Numbered from the stretch's first letter, positions 8,336 through 17,036 are shown. The stretch: DNA of 64,000 bases from Streptomyces sp. RerS4 (GCF_023515955.1 NZ_CP097322.1:4326501-4390500); one strand, 5' to 3'. Numbers and translations are program-made. The notes: generated by a model not told the origin, from the sequence alone.

Positions 8336-9514
8336 ATGAACGAGACACCGATGCGCGTGTACGCCGAGATCGATCTTGACGCAGTACGGGAGAACGTACG
8401 CGCACTGCGCGCGCGGGCGCCCCGTTCCGGCCTGATGGCCGTCGTCAAGGCGGACGCCTACGGGCACGGGGCGGTCCCCTGCGCCCGCGCCGCCCGCGAG
8501 GCAGGCGCCACGTGGCTCGCCACCGCCACTCCCGACGAGGCGCTCGCGCTGCGCGCCGCCGGGATCGAGGGGCCGATGCTGTGCTGGCTCTTCACCCCCG
8601 GCGGGCCCTGGCGGCAGGCCGTCGAGGCCGACATCGACGTGTCCGTCAGCGCCCTGTGGGCCCTGAACGAGGTCCGCGCCGCCGCCCAGGCGGCCGGCCG
8701 CGTCGCCCGCGTCCAGCTCAAGGCCGACACCGGCCTCGGCCGCGCCGGCTGCCAGCCCGCCGAGTGGGCCGAACTCGTCGGCGCGGCCGTCGCCGCCCAG
8801 GCCGAGGGCACCGTCCACGTCACCGGCGTCTGGTCGCACTTCGCGTGCGCCGACGAACCCGGCCACCCCTCCATCAAGCTCCAGCTCGAAGCCTTCCGCG
8901 ACATGCTCGCCCACGCGGAGAAGGAGGGCATCGACCCCGAGGTCCGGCACATCGCCAACTCGCCCGCGACCCTCACCCTCCCCGAGAGCCACTTCGACCT
9001 CGTCCGTCCCGGCCTCGCGATCTACGGCGTCTCGCCCGCCCCCGAGATCGGCACCCCCGCCCAGCTCGGCCTGCGCCCCGCCATGACCCTCAAGGCCTCC
9101 CTGGCCCTGGTCAAGGCCGTCCCCGCCGGGCACGGCGTGAGCTACGGCCACCACTACGTCACCGAGGCCGGGACGAACCTCGCCCTCGTCCCCGCCGGCT
9201 ACGCCGACGGCCTGCCCCGGGGCGCCTCCGGCCGCGGCCCCGTCCTCGTCGGCGGCCGGATCCACCGCGCCGCCGGCCGCATCGCCATGGACCAGTTCGT
9301 CATCGACCTTGGCCCCGACCCGGCCCCCGGCCCGGTCCCCGACGGCGGCGCCGTCCCCGTCCCCGTCCGCGCCGGCGACGAGGCCGTCATCCTCGGCGAC
9401 GCCGAACGCGGCGAACCCACCGCCGAGGACTGGGCTCAAGCGGCACACACGATCGCGTATGAGATCGTCACCCGTATCGGAGGTCGGGTGCCCCGGGTGT
9501 ACCTGGGCGGCTGA
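8336..9514 (+). CDS. alr: Alanine racemase, PLP-dependent
   Basis: Interconverts L- and D-alanine to supply D-Ala for peptidoglycan. 392 residues from the ATG at 8336. The PLP lysine is K38 in VVKADAYGHG. The fold-type III barrel ends near 250 and is followed by the HGVSYGHHY segment with the second catalytic Tyr, then the C-terminal beta domain with GRIAMDQFVIDLG. GAGACT plus seven bases precedes the ATG; a G-rich stretch could also serve as ribosome binding site. The repeat tract lies directly upstream. Confidence 0.95.
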   Translation: MNETPMRVYAEIDLDAVRENVRALRARAPRSGLMAVVKADAYGHGAVPCARAAREAGATWLATATPDEALALRAAGIEGPMLCWLFTPGGPWRQAVEADIDVSVSALWALNEVRAAAQAAGRVARVQLKADTGLGRAGCQPAEWAELVGAAVAAQAEGTVHVTGVWSHFACADEPGHPSIKLQLEAFRDMLAHAEKEGIDPEVRHIANSPATLTLPESHFDLVRPGLAIYGVSPAPEIGTPAQLGLRPAMTLKASLALVKAVPAGHGVSYGHHYVTEAGTNLALVPAGYADGLPRGASGRGPVLVGGRIHRAAGRIAMDQFVIDLGPDPAPGPVPDGGAVPVPVRAGDEAVILGDAERGEPTAEDWAQAAHTIAYEIVTRIGGRVPRVYLGG

Positions 9515-9531
9515 GTGAGGACGGCGACGTC

Positions 9532-10704
9532 GTGAGCGAGAACTGGCGCAAGGCCGGCTGGGCCGGCGCCGCCATCGGTGTCATAGCGGCGGGCGCCGCG
9601 GCCGGTGTCGCGGTCGAACGCATCACCGTGGGGCGGGGCATCCGCATGAAGGCCCGCCTCGCCCTCGACGCCGCCGGGGACTACGGCTCCCTGCGCGGCA
9701 CCGAGGGCACCTGCCGGGCCGAGGACGGCACCGAGCTGTACTACGAGGTCGACGAGCTGCCCGAGGAGAGCCCCAAGCGGCGCATGCGCCGCAAGGCTCC
9801 GCCGCCGGTCACCGTCGTCTTCTCCCACGGCTACTGCCTCGGCCAGGACTCCTGGCACTTCCAGCGCGCCGCCCTGCGCGGACTGATCCGCTGCGTCTAC
9901 TGGGACCAGCGCAGCCACGGCCGCAGCATGCGCGGCCTCGCCCAGGCGGACGGCCTGCCGATCACCATCGACCAGCTCGGCCGCGACTTGAAGGCCGTCA
10001 TCGACGCCACCACGCCCGAAGGCCCGCTCGTCCTCGTCGGCCACTCCATGGGCGGGATGACCGTCATGGCGCTCGCCGAGCAGTTCCCGGAGCTGGTGCG
10101 CGACCGGGTCCTCGCGGTGGGCCTCGTCGGCACGTCCAGCGGCGGCCTCGACGAGGTCACGTACGGGCTGCCCTCCGTCGGCACGGCCGCGCTGCGCCGA
10201 CTGCTGCCCGGGGTGCTCAAGGCGCTCACGTCCCAGGTGGAGCTGGTCGAGAAGGGCCGCCGGGCCACCGCCGACCTCTTCGCCGGCATGATCAAGATGT
10301 ACTCGTTCGGCTCGCGGGACGTGGACCCCGCCGTCGCCCGTTTCGCCGAGCGGCTCATCGAGGCGACCCCGATCGACGTGGTCGCCGAGTTCTACCCGGC
10401 CTTCCAGACCCACGACAAGCGCGAGGCGCTGCAACGGTTCGCGCCGCTGCCCGTCACCGTCGTCGCCGCCGACCGCGACATGATCACGCCGGCGGAGCAC
10501 AGCGTCGCCATCAAGGAGGCGCTGCCCGCCGCCGAGCTGGTGGTGCTGGAGGAGACCGGGCACCTGATGATGCTGGAGCGCCCGGACATCGTGACCGGGC
10601 TGCTGACGGACCTGCTCACCCGCGCCGGAGTCCTGCCCGCAGCGACTAACGTTGGGGCGCATGGAAGAAGTACCGCGGGAAGCGCCGCGCAGCCCGGCGG
10701 CTGA
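9532..10704 (+). CDS. Alpha/beta hydrolase with N-terminal membrane segment
   Basis: 390 residues. A hydrophobic Ala/Gly-rich helix (about 9-28) probably anchors the protein. The hydrolase core starts near residue 92 (VTVVFSHGYCLG, oxyanion region). The nucleophile elbow is GHSMGG with Ser172, and the acid and His are expected in VVAADRDMITP and ETGHLMMLE. Substrate unknown. GTG start 17 bp after alr with GAGTGAGGA upstream. The 3' end overlaps tsaE by 44 bp in another frame, suggesting coupled translation in an alr-hydrolase-tsaE operon. Confidence 0.88.
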   Translation: MSENWRKAGWAGAAIGVIAAGAAAGVAVERITVGRGIRMKARLALDAAGDYGSLRGTEGTCRAEDGTELYYEVDELPEESPKRRMRRKAPPPVTVVFSHGYCLGQDSWHFQRAALRGLIRCVYWDQRSHGRSMRGLAQADGLPITIDQLGRDLKAVIDATTPEGPLVLVGHSMGGMTVMALAEQFPELVRDRVLAVGLVGTSSGGLDEVTYGLPSVGTAALRRLLPGVLKALTSQVELVEKGRRATADLFAGMIKMYSFGSRDVDPAVARFAERLIEATPIDVVAEFYPAFQTHDKREALQRFAPLPVTVVAADRDMITPAEHSVAIKEALPAAELVVLEETGHLMMLERPDIVTGLLTDLLTRAGVLPAATNVGAHGRSTAGSAAQPGG

Positions 10705-11224
10705 GGCCCTGGCCGAGGCCGCCGCCGAAACCCTGATCACCGTCGACTCGCCCGACTCCATGCAGGAGCTGGGCCGTCGACTCGCCGGCCTGCTGCGCCC
10801 CGGCGACCTCGTCCTGCTGACCGGCGAACTCGGCGCGGGCAAGACCACCCTGACGCGCGGCCTCGGCGAGGGGCTGGGCGTGCGCGGGGCCGTGACCTCC
10901 CCGACGTTCGTGATCGCCCGGGTGCACCCGTCCCTGGGCGGGGGTCCGGCGCTGGTGCACGTGGACGCGTACCGGCTCGGCGGCGGGCTGGACGAGATGG
11001 AGGACCTGGACCTCGACGTCTCGCTGCCCGACTCCGTGATCGTCGTGGAGTGGGGCGACGGCAAGGTGGAGGAACTCTCCGAGGACCGGCTCCACGTGGT
11101 CATCGGGCGGGCGGTCGGCCACGAGGAGGTCCTGGACGACGTACGCCAGGTCGTGGTGCGCGGCGTCGGCGCGCGCTGGGTCGGCGCCGGGCTGGAGGAG
11201 CTGGCGGGCCAGGCGGCGCGGTAG
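10661..11224 (+). CDS. tsaE: tRNA t6A synthesis ATPase TsaE
   Basis: ATPase that works with TsaB and TsaD to put threonylcarbamoyl on A37 of ANN-decoding tRNAs. 187 residues. The Walker A motif GELGAGKTT is at about 55-63, SPTFVIARVH follows, and HVDAYRL carries the conserved Asp. The ATG at 10661 was chosen over a TTG at 10652 because it starts a normal N-terminus and has a TAACGT hexamer 8 nt upstream. It overlaps the hydrolase gene. tsaB and tsaD follow 1-3 kb downstream. Confidence 0.93.
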   Translation: MEEVPREAPRSPAAEALAEAAAETLITVDSPDSMQELGRRLAGLLRPGDLVLLTGELGAGKTTLTRGLGEGLGVRGAVTSPTFVIARVHPSLGGGPALVHVDAYRLGGGLDEMEDLDLDVSLPDSVIVVEWGDGKVEELSEDRLHVVIGRAVGHEEVLDDVRQVVVRGVGARWVGAGLEELAGQAAR

Positions 11225-11269
11225 CTCGCCGAGGGGTTTCGGCGTTCCTGGGACGTGGCTGCCGAAAGA

Positions 11270-11367
11270 TACCGACAAGGTGTCGGGAAGGTGAAACGTA
11301 CCGACAAGGCGTCGGCAAGATATTGCGCCGGCGCGGCGTCGCGTGATGACATGGTACCGAGCGTCGG
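11270..11367. repeat. Three copies of a palindromic TACCGA..GTCGG motif
   Basis: TACCGACAAGGTGTCGG ends at 11286, TACCGACAAGGCGTCGG at 11315 and TACCGAGCGTCGG at 11367. The third equals the second without CAAG. Each is an inverted repeat (CCGAC/GTCGG), so they could be operators or short RNA hairpins ahead of the small ORF at 11412. Confidence 0.6.
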
Positions 11368-11381
11368 TTAGGGCTACCTAA
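11363..11381. promoter_or_regulatory. Possible iron box (DmdR1/IdeR-type operator)
   Basis: TTAGG-gcta-CCTAA is at 11368-11381. Over 19 positions it agrees with the recalled Streptomyces iron-box consensus TTAGGTTAGGCTCACCTAA at 14, all in the core and right half. It lies 30 bp upstream of the small ORF start, a normal repressor position. Recognised by eye only. Confidence 0.5.
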
Positions 11382-11411
11382 GTACGCGCGTCCCGGGTCC
11401 AGGAGGCAGCC

Positions 11412-11612
11412 ATGTCGGCAGCAGGAGCAGCAGAGCGAGCGCCCGTCGTGTCCATGCGGGCCCTGCTCGCGGCGGGCCTCGCCGCGACGGCGGTGTCCAC
11501 TCCGCCCGACGTGCGACCCGTCGTGCGACCCGCCGCGGGCCCGGAGGCCGAGGCCGCCACCGCGGGTGCCGCGTACGCGGAACAGGCCGCTCCGGAGTCC
11601 GAAGCGGCCTGA
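11412..11612 (+). CDS. Small protein of unknown function (66 aa)
   Basis: 66 residues behind a good AGGAGG ribosome binding site at 11400-11405, which sets the start. The first part contains SMRALLAAGLAATAVSTPP; the rest is rich in Ala, Glu, Pro and Val. There is no clear signal peptide or membrane helix. It lies between tsaE (plus) and a minus-strand gene, behind the iron-box-like site and three palindromic repeats, so it is probably its own transcription unit. Function unknown; iron control is an inference from the operator alone. Confidence 0.6.
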   Translation: MSAAGAAERAPVVSMRALLAAGLAATAVSTPPDVRPVVRPAAGPEAEAATAGAAYAEQAAPESEAA

Positions 11613-11682
11613 GTCCTCACCCGTTCGGGTGAGTTTGCTGATCGGCGTCAGGGAGACGACAGGGGGAGACGTCGGGGAGACG

Positions 11683-12297
11683 TCAGGGAACGACGACGAC
11701 CTTCGCGCCGATCGTCGCGAACGCCCACATGGCGTCCCCGTCGGCCCGCGCCATGCGGATGCCGCCGGTCTTCTTCGTCGGGTCCGGCTCCGGCATCGCC
11801 CCGTCCACGCGGGAGCTGAAGCCGATCACGACCCCGTCCGTGGTCGCGAACCGCACCACGTGCTCGACCGGCACCCCGTCGGAACCGGTGACCGACCCGG
11901 CGCGGGAGCCGACCACGTACGCGCCCGTCGCAGGGTGCAGCGTGCTCGGCATGACCGCGAACGTCTTCGGCTGGCTGTTGTCCTCGGGGACCAGCCAGAC
12001 CCGCTTCTGCGAGATCGAGTACACCACCCGCGTCCCCGTCCCCGAGTCCGCCGGGACCGCCGCCGGCTTGGCCGGGTCCTGCTTCGCCGGGGCCTGGCCC
12101 TGCGCGACCGCCGGCGCCTGCCCGGACGGCCGTACGGGGTGCTCCGGCGCCGTCGCGGACGCCTGGTAGCCGAGGAAACCGATGGCGGCGAGCGCCGCGA
12201 AGGTGAGCCCGGCCACGATTCCCGAGCTGCTGCGTGCCACCTTGCTCCACCTCTCCGCGCCTGCGGGGCCGACCCCGTGGCCGACCATGATTGCCAT
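11683..12297 (-). CDS. Membrane-anchored protein resembling a degenerate L,D-transpeptidase
   Basis: 204 residues with one membrane helix (about 26-46), a Pro/Ala/Gln linker to about 85, then an extracellular domain of about 115 residues. The domain runs from VVYSISQKRVWLVPEDNS to TGGIRMARADGDAMWAFATIG and resembles the YkuD fold, where the equivalent motif is normally S/T-H-G-C-I-R-L followed by an Asp-led helix and a G-T-x-V strand. His and Cys are absent here. It interrupts the tsaE-tsaB block on the opposite strand. Family assignment is from pattern only. Confidence 0.6.
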   Translation of the reverse strand: MAIMVGHGVGPAGAERWSKVARSSSGIVAGLTFAALAAIGFLGYQASATAPEHPVRPSGQAPAVAQGQAPAKQDPAKPAAVPADSGTGTRVVYSISQKRVWLVPEDNSQPKTFAVMPSTLHPATGAYVVGSRAGSVTGSDGVPVEHVVRFATTDGVVIGFSSRVDGAMPEPDPTKKTGGIRMARADGDAMWAFATIGAKVVVVP

Positions 12298-12374
12298 CCG
12301 GTCGAAAGGTAGCAGCCGGCCCCGCCGCCGACCGGCCGCAAGGCCCCGGGGCCGGGGAGTCGTAGGCTGTTCGC

Positions 12375-13052
12375 GTGCTCTTGCTCGCCGTAGATACCGC
12401 CACGCCCGCCGTCACCGTCGCCCTGCACGACGGGGAGTCCCTCCTCGCCGAATCGAACCAGGTCGACGCCCGCCGCCACGGGGAGCTGCTGCTGCCCTCC
12501 GTCGACCGGGTCCTCGCCGAGGCCGGGGTGAAGCTCGAAGCCGTCACCGGCATCGTCGTCGGCGTCGGCCCCGGCCCCTACACGGGGCTGCGCGTCGGCC
12601 TCGTCACCGCCTCCACCTTCGCCTCCGTGCTCGGCGTCCCCGTGCACGGCCTGTGCACCCTCGACGGCCTCGCCTACGCGGCCGGCGCCGCCGGGATCGA
12701 GGGCCCCTTCGTCGTCGCCACCGACGCGCGGCGCAAGGAGGTCTACTGGGCGCGCTACGAGGACCCCCGCACCCGCGTCGAGGGCCCCGCCGTCGACCGC
12801 CCGGCCGACATCGCCGAGCGCGTCGCGGGCCTGCCCGCCGTGGGCCAGGGCGCCGAGCTGTACCCGGCGGTGTTCCCGGACGCGCGCGGGCCCGTGCACC
12901 AGTCGGCCGCCGCCCTCGCGGGCCTCGCGGCGGAGCGGATCGCGGCGGGAGCGGCGTTCGAGAACCGCGACGGCGTGCCCCCGACCCCCCTGTACCTGCG
13001 CCGGCCCGACGCCGAGGTGCCCAAGAACTACAAGGTGGTCACCCCGAAGTGA
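12375..13052 (+). CDS. tsaB: tRNA t6A synthesis protein TsaB
   Basis: Inactive ASKHA paralogue that forms the scaffold for TsaD in the t6A complex. 225 residues; starts LLLAVDTATPAVTVALHDG and has GVGPGPYTGLRVG near 59-71. A TAGGCT hexamer at 12363-12368 ends six bases before the GTG and no ribosome binding site is present, so the tsaB-rimI-tsaD transcript is probably leaderless. Its stop overlaps the rimI start (GTGA). Confidence 0.93.
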   Translation: MLLLAVDTATPAVTVALHDGESLLAESNQVDARRHGELLLPSVDRVLAEAGVKLEAVTGIVVGVGPGPYTGLRVGLVTASTFASVLGVPVHGLCTLDGLAYAAGAAGIEGPFVVATDARRKEVYWARYEDPRTRVEGPAVDRPADIAERVAGLPAVGQGAELYPAVFPDARGPVHQSAAALAGLAAERIAAGAAFENRDGVPPTPLYLRRPDAEVPKNYKVVTPK

Positions 13053-13570
13053 CGGCCGTGACCGCGGTGCTCCGCGAGATGCGCTGGTGGGACATCGCAC
13101 CGGTGCTGGAGCTGGAGCACGAGCTGTTCCCCGACGACGCCTGGTCCGCCGGGATGTTCTGGTCCGAGCTCGCCCACGCGCGCGGCCCGCACGCCACCCG
13201 CCGCTACGTCGTCGCCGAGGACCCGCGGACCGGCCGCCTCGTCGGCTACGCCGGGCTCGCCTCCGCCGGCGACCTGGCCGACGTACAGACCATCGCCGCG
13301 GCGCGCGACCAGTGGGGCACCGGGCTCGGCGCCCGGCTGCTCACCGAGCTGCTGCGCGCCGCCACCGCCTTCGAATGCGCCGAAGTGCTCCTGGAGGTAC
13401 GGGTGGACAACACCCGCGCCCAAAAGCTCTACGAGCGTTTCGGCTTCGAGCCCATCGGCTTCCGGCGCGGCTACTACCAGCCCGGCAACGTCGACGCGCT
13501 CGTCATGCGACTGACCGACCCCGCGCACGCGGGCACCGATAACCCTGAGAGCAGTGAGACCCATGGCTGA
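13049..13570 (+). CDS. rimI: Ribosomal-protein-alanine N-acetyltransferase
   Basis: GNAT acetyltransferase, 173 residues, expected to acetylate the N-terminus of S18. The acetyl-CoA loop region is near DQWGTGLGARLLTELL and the C-terminal part reads ALVMRL after ARAQKLYERFGFEPIGFRRGYY-type residues (VDNTRAQKLYERFGF). The GTG at 13049 overlaps the tsaB stop and the 3' end overlaps tsaD by 8 bp, so the three genes are translationally coupled. Confidence 0.92.
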   Translation: MTAVTAVLREMRWWDIAPVLELEHELFPDDAWSAGMFWSELAHARGPHATRRYVVAEDPRTGRLVGYAGLASAGDLADVQTIAAARDQWGTGLGARLLTELLRAATAFECAEVLLEVRVDNTRAQKLYERFGFEPIGFRRGYYQPGNVDALVMRLTDPAHAGTDNPESSETHG

Positions 13571-14726
13571 CGAACCGCTCGTCCTCGGCATCGAGACCTC
13601 CTGCGACGAGACCGGCGTCGGCGTCGTCCGCGGCACCACCCTGCTGGCGGACGCGATCGCGTCGAGCGTCGACGAGCACGCGCGCTTCGGCGGCGTCGTC
13701 CCCGAGGTGGCCTCCCGGGCCCACCTGGAGGCGATGGTCCCGACCATCGAACGCGCCCTGAAGGAGGCCGGGGTCAGCGCCCGCGACCTCGACGGCATCG
13801 CCGTCACGGCCGGTCCGGGCCTGGCGGGGGCGCTGCTGGTGGGCGTCTCGGCGGCGAAGGCGTACGCGTACGCGCTGGGCAAGCCGCTCTACGGCGTGAA
13901 CCACCTGGCCTCCCACATCTGCGTCGACCAGCTGGAGCACGGCCCGCTGCCGGAGCCGACCATGGCGCTGCTCGTGTCGGGCGGGCACTCCTCGCTGCTG
14001 CTGGCCCCGGACATCACCAGCGACGTCCGGCCGCTCGGCGCGACCATCGACGACGCGGCCGGCGAGGCCTTCGACAAGATCGCCCGGGTGCTCCAGCTCG
14101 GCTTCCCGGGCGGCCCGGTCATCGACCGGCTCGCGCGCGAGGGCGACCCCGGTGCGATCAACTTCCCGCGCGGTCTGACGGGGCCGCGCGACGCGGCGTA
14201 CGACTTCTCCTTCTCCGGCCTCAAGACGGCGGTGGCCCGCTGGATCGAGGCGAAGCGGAAGGCGGGCGAGGAGGTGCCGGTGCGCGATGTGGCGGCGTCC
14301 TTCCAGGAGGCCGTGGTGGACGTCCTGACGCGCAAGGCGATCCGGGCGTGCAAGGACGAGGGCGTCGACCACCTGATGATCGGCGGCGGTGTGGCGGCCA
14401 ATTCGCGGCTGCGTTCGCTGGCGCAGGAGCGCTGCGACGACGCGGGGATCATCCTGCGCGTGCCGCGGCCGAAGCTGTGCACCGACAACGGCGCGATGGT
14501 GGCGGCGCTGGGCGCGGAGATGGTCAAGCGCAACCGGCCGGCGTCCGACTGGGACCTGTCCGCGGACTCCTCGCTGCCGGTGACGGACCCGCACGTTCCG
14601 GGCGAGGGCAACGGGCACGGTCACGGCGACTCGCACGATCACGGCCACGGCCACGGCCACGGCGACTCGCACTCGCACTCGCACGACCACGTGCACGAGC
14701 TGAGCAAGGACAACCTCTACTCATGA
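13563..14726 (+). CDS. tsaD: tRNA N6-threonylcarbamoyladenosine transferase, His-rich tail
   Basis: Catalytic subunit of t6A synthesis: transfers threonylcarbamoyl from its AMP adduct to tRNA A37. 387 residues starting MADEPLVLGIETSCDETG. The metal ligands HLASH (about 118-122) and the GGVAANSRLR and DNGAMVA loops are present. The last 40 or so residues (14604-14726) are an added tail with about 15 His in HGHGDSHDHGHGHGHG-type runs, beyond the usual C-terminus. Overlaps rimI, and its stop overlaps the next start (ATGA). Confidence 0.95.
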   Translation: MADEPLVLGIETSCDETGVGVVRGTTLLADAIASSVDEHARFGGVVPEVASRAHLEAMVPTIERALKEAGVSARDLDGIAVTAGPGLAGALLVGVSAAKAYAYALGKPLYGVNHLASHICVDQLEHGPLPEPTMALLVSGGHSSLLLAPDITSDVRPLGATIDDAAGEAFDKIARVLQLGFPGGPVIDRLAREGDPGAINFPRGLTGPRDAAYDFSFSGLKTAVARWIEAKRKAGEEVPVRDVAASFQEAVVDVLTRKAIRACKDEGVDHLMIGGGVAANSRLRSLAQERCDDAGIILRVPRPKLCTDNGAMVAALGAEMVKRNRPASDWDLSADSSLPVTDPHVPGEGNGHGHGDSHDHGHGHGHGDSHSHSHDHVHELSKDNLYS

Positions 14727-14995
14727 GCACCGTCGCCCTGATGTGGGAGGCTCGGGCCACCGCCGGCCGGGGCAACGAGCTGCTGGAGTGGGCCCGGTCG
14801 CAGGTCCTCGCCCGGGAGCCGGTGCGCCGCGAGGTGTTGCACGCGCCGCAGGACCGGGTGCTCGTCGTCACGTGGTGGAAGACCGAGGAGGGCCTCGCGG
14901 CGGAGCTGCCCGAACTGCCCGAGCCGGCCGCGGACCTGATCACCCGTGCGGTGCACCGCTGGCGGTTCGAGTCGGTCGAGGTCACGGGCGGCTGA
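14723..14995 (+). CDS. Conserved small protein, unknown (90 aa)
   Basis: 90 residues, MSTVALMWEARATAGRG at the N-terminus, rich in Glu, Trp and Arg (WARSQV, TWWKTEEG). It may form a small ferredoxin-like dimeric fold, but no family was recognised. The start is fixed by the ATGA overlap with tsaD, making it the fourth gene of the tsaB operon. Confidence 0.75.
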   Translation: MSTVALMWEARATAGRGNELLEWARSQVLAREPVRREVLHAPQDRVLVVTWWKTEEGLAAELPELPEPAADLITRAVHRWRFESVEVTGG

Positions 14996-15071
14996 GGCGC
15001 CCCGCGGAGCGCCGCTTCCGGCGCCGATCGAGGGGCTCTCCGCCGGAGTTGGAGCGCCTGAGGCTATGGTC

Positions 15072-15737
15072 ATGCGCATGCCTAGCCGTCAGCTCCCGCC
15101 TCCACCGCCGCCCGCGCACCTGCGCGAATGGCTGGACGAGACCGTCGTACGGGCCGACCGTGCGCGGTTCCTGGCGGACCTGAGCCGGCGCAGCCTGGGC
15201 CTCGGCCGGCTGGCGCTGCTCTGGGCCCTCGCGGCCGTCTTCGCGTTCGGCTGGACCTTCGTCGGCATGGCGGTGATGTCCTTCGAGTCCGGCGACGCGT
15301 TCGGCTCCCTGTTCGGGGTCCTCTACGCCGTCATCGGGCTCGGCGTCCTGATCCCCGCCGGGTTCTGGTTCGCCTGGGGCGCCCGGCGGGAGCGCCAGGT
15401 GCGCCACCTGCTGTGCGCCTGGGTCGAGGCGGGCCGCGACCCCGCCACCGACGCCCGGCTGCGCGCCCCCGCGCGGAGCCTGGTGTGGCTGACGGCCTCG
15501 CTCGCGCTGGGCGCCGTAGGGCTCTGGCTGACCTTCGCCGCCGCGGCCGGGGCGCGGCCGGGGGAGGACACGTACGGCGAGGTCGCCTACCTCATGGGCT
15601 TCGGCATGATCCTGTGGATCACCGCCCTGCTGGGCCTGGCCAAGGCGGGCGCCCACTACCGCTGGGCGATCCGCGCCTTCCGCACCACCCCGCCGCCCGC
15701 CACCACGGCCCGACGCGTACTGACCGAGACCCTTTAG
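15072..15737 (+). CDS. Membrane protein, four predicted helices
   Basis: 221 residues. After a Pro-rich N-terminus (QLPPPPPPAHL) and an amphipathic helix come four hydrophobic segments at about residues 45-70, 80-100, 140-162 and 175-195. No family recognised. Starts at 15066, 15072 or 15078 are possible; 15072 has the best spacing to GAGG at 15060-15063. It follows the tsaD operon after 76 bp and converges on the methyltransferase gene. Confidence 0.7.
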   Translation: MRMPSRQLPPPPPPAHLREWLDETVVRADRARFLADLSRRSLGLGRLALLWALAAVFAFGWTFVGMAVMSFESGDAFGSLFGVLYAVIGLGVLIPAGFWFAWGARRERQVRHLLCAWVEAGRDPATDARLRAPARSLVWLTASLALGAVGLWLTFAAAAGARPGEDTYGEVAYLMGFGMILWITALLGLAKAGAHYRWAIRAFRTTPPPATTARRVLTETL

Positions 15738-15773
15738 GGGCGTCCGCCTAGGGGGTGCCCGCCCGGCTTCGGC

Positions 15774-16946
15774 TCAGGCCACCGGCGAGCCGATCAGCAT
15801 CGAGGGGGCTCCCGCGACGCGTGTCAGGAACACCGTCGCCGAGTTGGGGCCCTGCGGTTTGACCTTCTTGCGCAGCTCCTCGGGCTCGATCGCCGAGCCG
15901 CGCTTCTTCACCGTCAGGACGCCGACCTCGCGCTCGCGCAGCAGCGCCTTCAGCTTCTTCAGGCCGAAGGGCAGCACGTCGGTGATCTCGTACGCGGTCG
16001 CGTACGGCGTCGCGCGCAGTTCGTCGGCGGTGATGTAGGCGATGGTCGGGTCGATGAGCCGGCCGTCCAGCTCCTCGGCGACCTCCGCGATCAGGTGGGC
16101 GCGGATCACGGCGCCGTCGGGTTCGTACAGCCAGCGGCCGACCGGTCCCGGTTCCGGGTCCGGCAGCGGCTCGGCGGTGCGCAGGGCGCGCGGCCCCGGG
16201 AGCAGGGTGGCCCGTACGGTGCCGGGGGCGGTGCCGAACCACAGCACGGCCTCCTTCACGTCGCCGTGGTCGGAGATCCACTCCGCCTCGGCCTCCGCCG
16301 GGACCGCCTCGTGGGGGATCCCGGGGGCGATCTTGATGGCGGCGTGGCGGGCCGTGCGGGCCGTCTCGATCGCCCAGGACAGCGGGGGCGAGTAGGACTC
16401 CGGGTCGAAGACGCGGCCGCGCCCGCCGCGCCGGGCGGGGTCGATGAAGACGGCGTCGTACGCGGACACGTCCACGTCCGTCACGTCCGCCTCCCGGACC
16501 TCGATCAGCTCCGCCAGCCCCAGCGCCTCGGCGTTGGCGCGCGCGACGGCCACCGTCAGCGGGTCGCGGTCCACCGCCAGGACGCGGATGCCGAGCCGGG
16601 CGAGGGCCAGGGCGTCCCCGCCGATCCCGCAGCAGAGGTCCGCGACGGACCGTACGCCCAGCTCGGCGAGGCGCGCGGCGCGGTACGCGGCGACCGAGGC
16701 GCGGGTGGCCATCTCCCCGCCGCCGGGCGTGAAGTACATCCGGAACGCGTCCTCGGCCCCGAACTTGGCCACCGCCCGCTGCCGCAGTCGGGCCTGCCCG
16801 AGCGCGGCCGACACCAGGGCGGCGGGGTGCTCACGGCGCAGCCGGGTGGCGACGGCCAGCTCCTGGGCGGAGTCGTAATCGCGCAGCGAGTCGAGGAGGG
16901 CGCGGCCCTGCGGGGTGAGCAGCTCGGCGAAGTCTTCGGGGGTCAC
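15774..16946 (-). CDS. Class I SAM-dependent methyltransferase, THUMP-like
   Basis: 390 residues. The SAM-binding Rossmann motif is VADLCCGIGGDALALA, followed by VLAVDRDPLTVAVARANA and an IDPARR motif IV in the place of N/D-P-P-Y. The C-terminal part, with VLTVKKRGSAIEPEELRKKV, matches the THUMP-like tail of an actinobacterial family of RNA-type methyltransferases. The substrate is not evident. The GTG at 16946 (VTPEDFAELL) was chosen because the long upstream extension is Arg/Pro-rich and unlike a protein. Confidence 0.8.
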   Translation of the reverse strand: MTPEDFAELLTPQGRALLDSLRDYDSAQELAVATRLRREHPAALVSAALGQARLRQRAVAKFGAEDAFRMYFTPGGGEMATRASVAAYRAARLAELGVRSVADLCCGIGGDALALARLGIRVLAVDRDPLTVAVARANAEALGLAELIEVREADVTDVDVSAYDAVFIDPARRGGRGRVFDPESYSPPLSWAIETARTARHAAIKIAPGIPHEAVPAEAEAEWISDHGDVKEAVLWFGTAPGTVRATLLPGPRALRTAEPLPDPEPGPVGRWLYEPDGAVIRAHLIAEVAEELDGRLIDPTIAYITADELRATPYATAYEITDVLPFGLKKLKALLREREVGVLTVKKRGSAIEPEELRKKVKPQGPNSATVFLTRVAGAPSMLIGSPVA

Positions 16947-17036
16947 CGTTCCATTGTGGGCCAGTCGGTGGACGGGCGATTTCCGGCCGTGGTGTCGGCG
17001 GGGGGCGCGCGGCGCGCGATGAAAAGATCCGCAGCT

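Noticed and set aside
8006..9448. 480-codon frame antisense to alr
   Set aside because: Gly/Asp/Val-rich shadow of the alr codons extended into the repeat tract.
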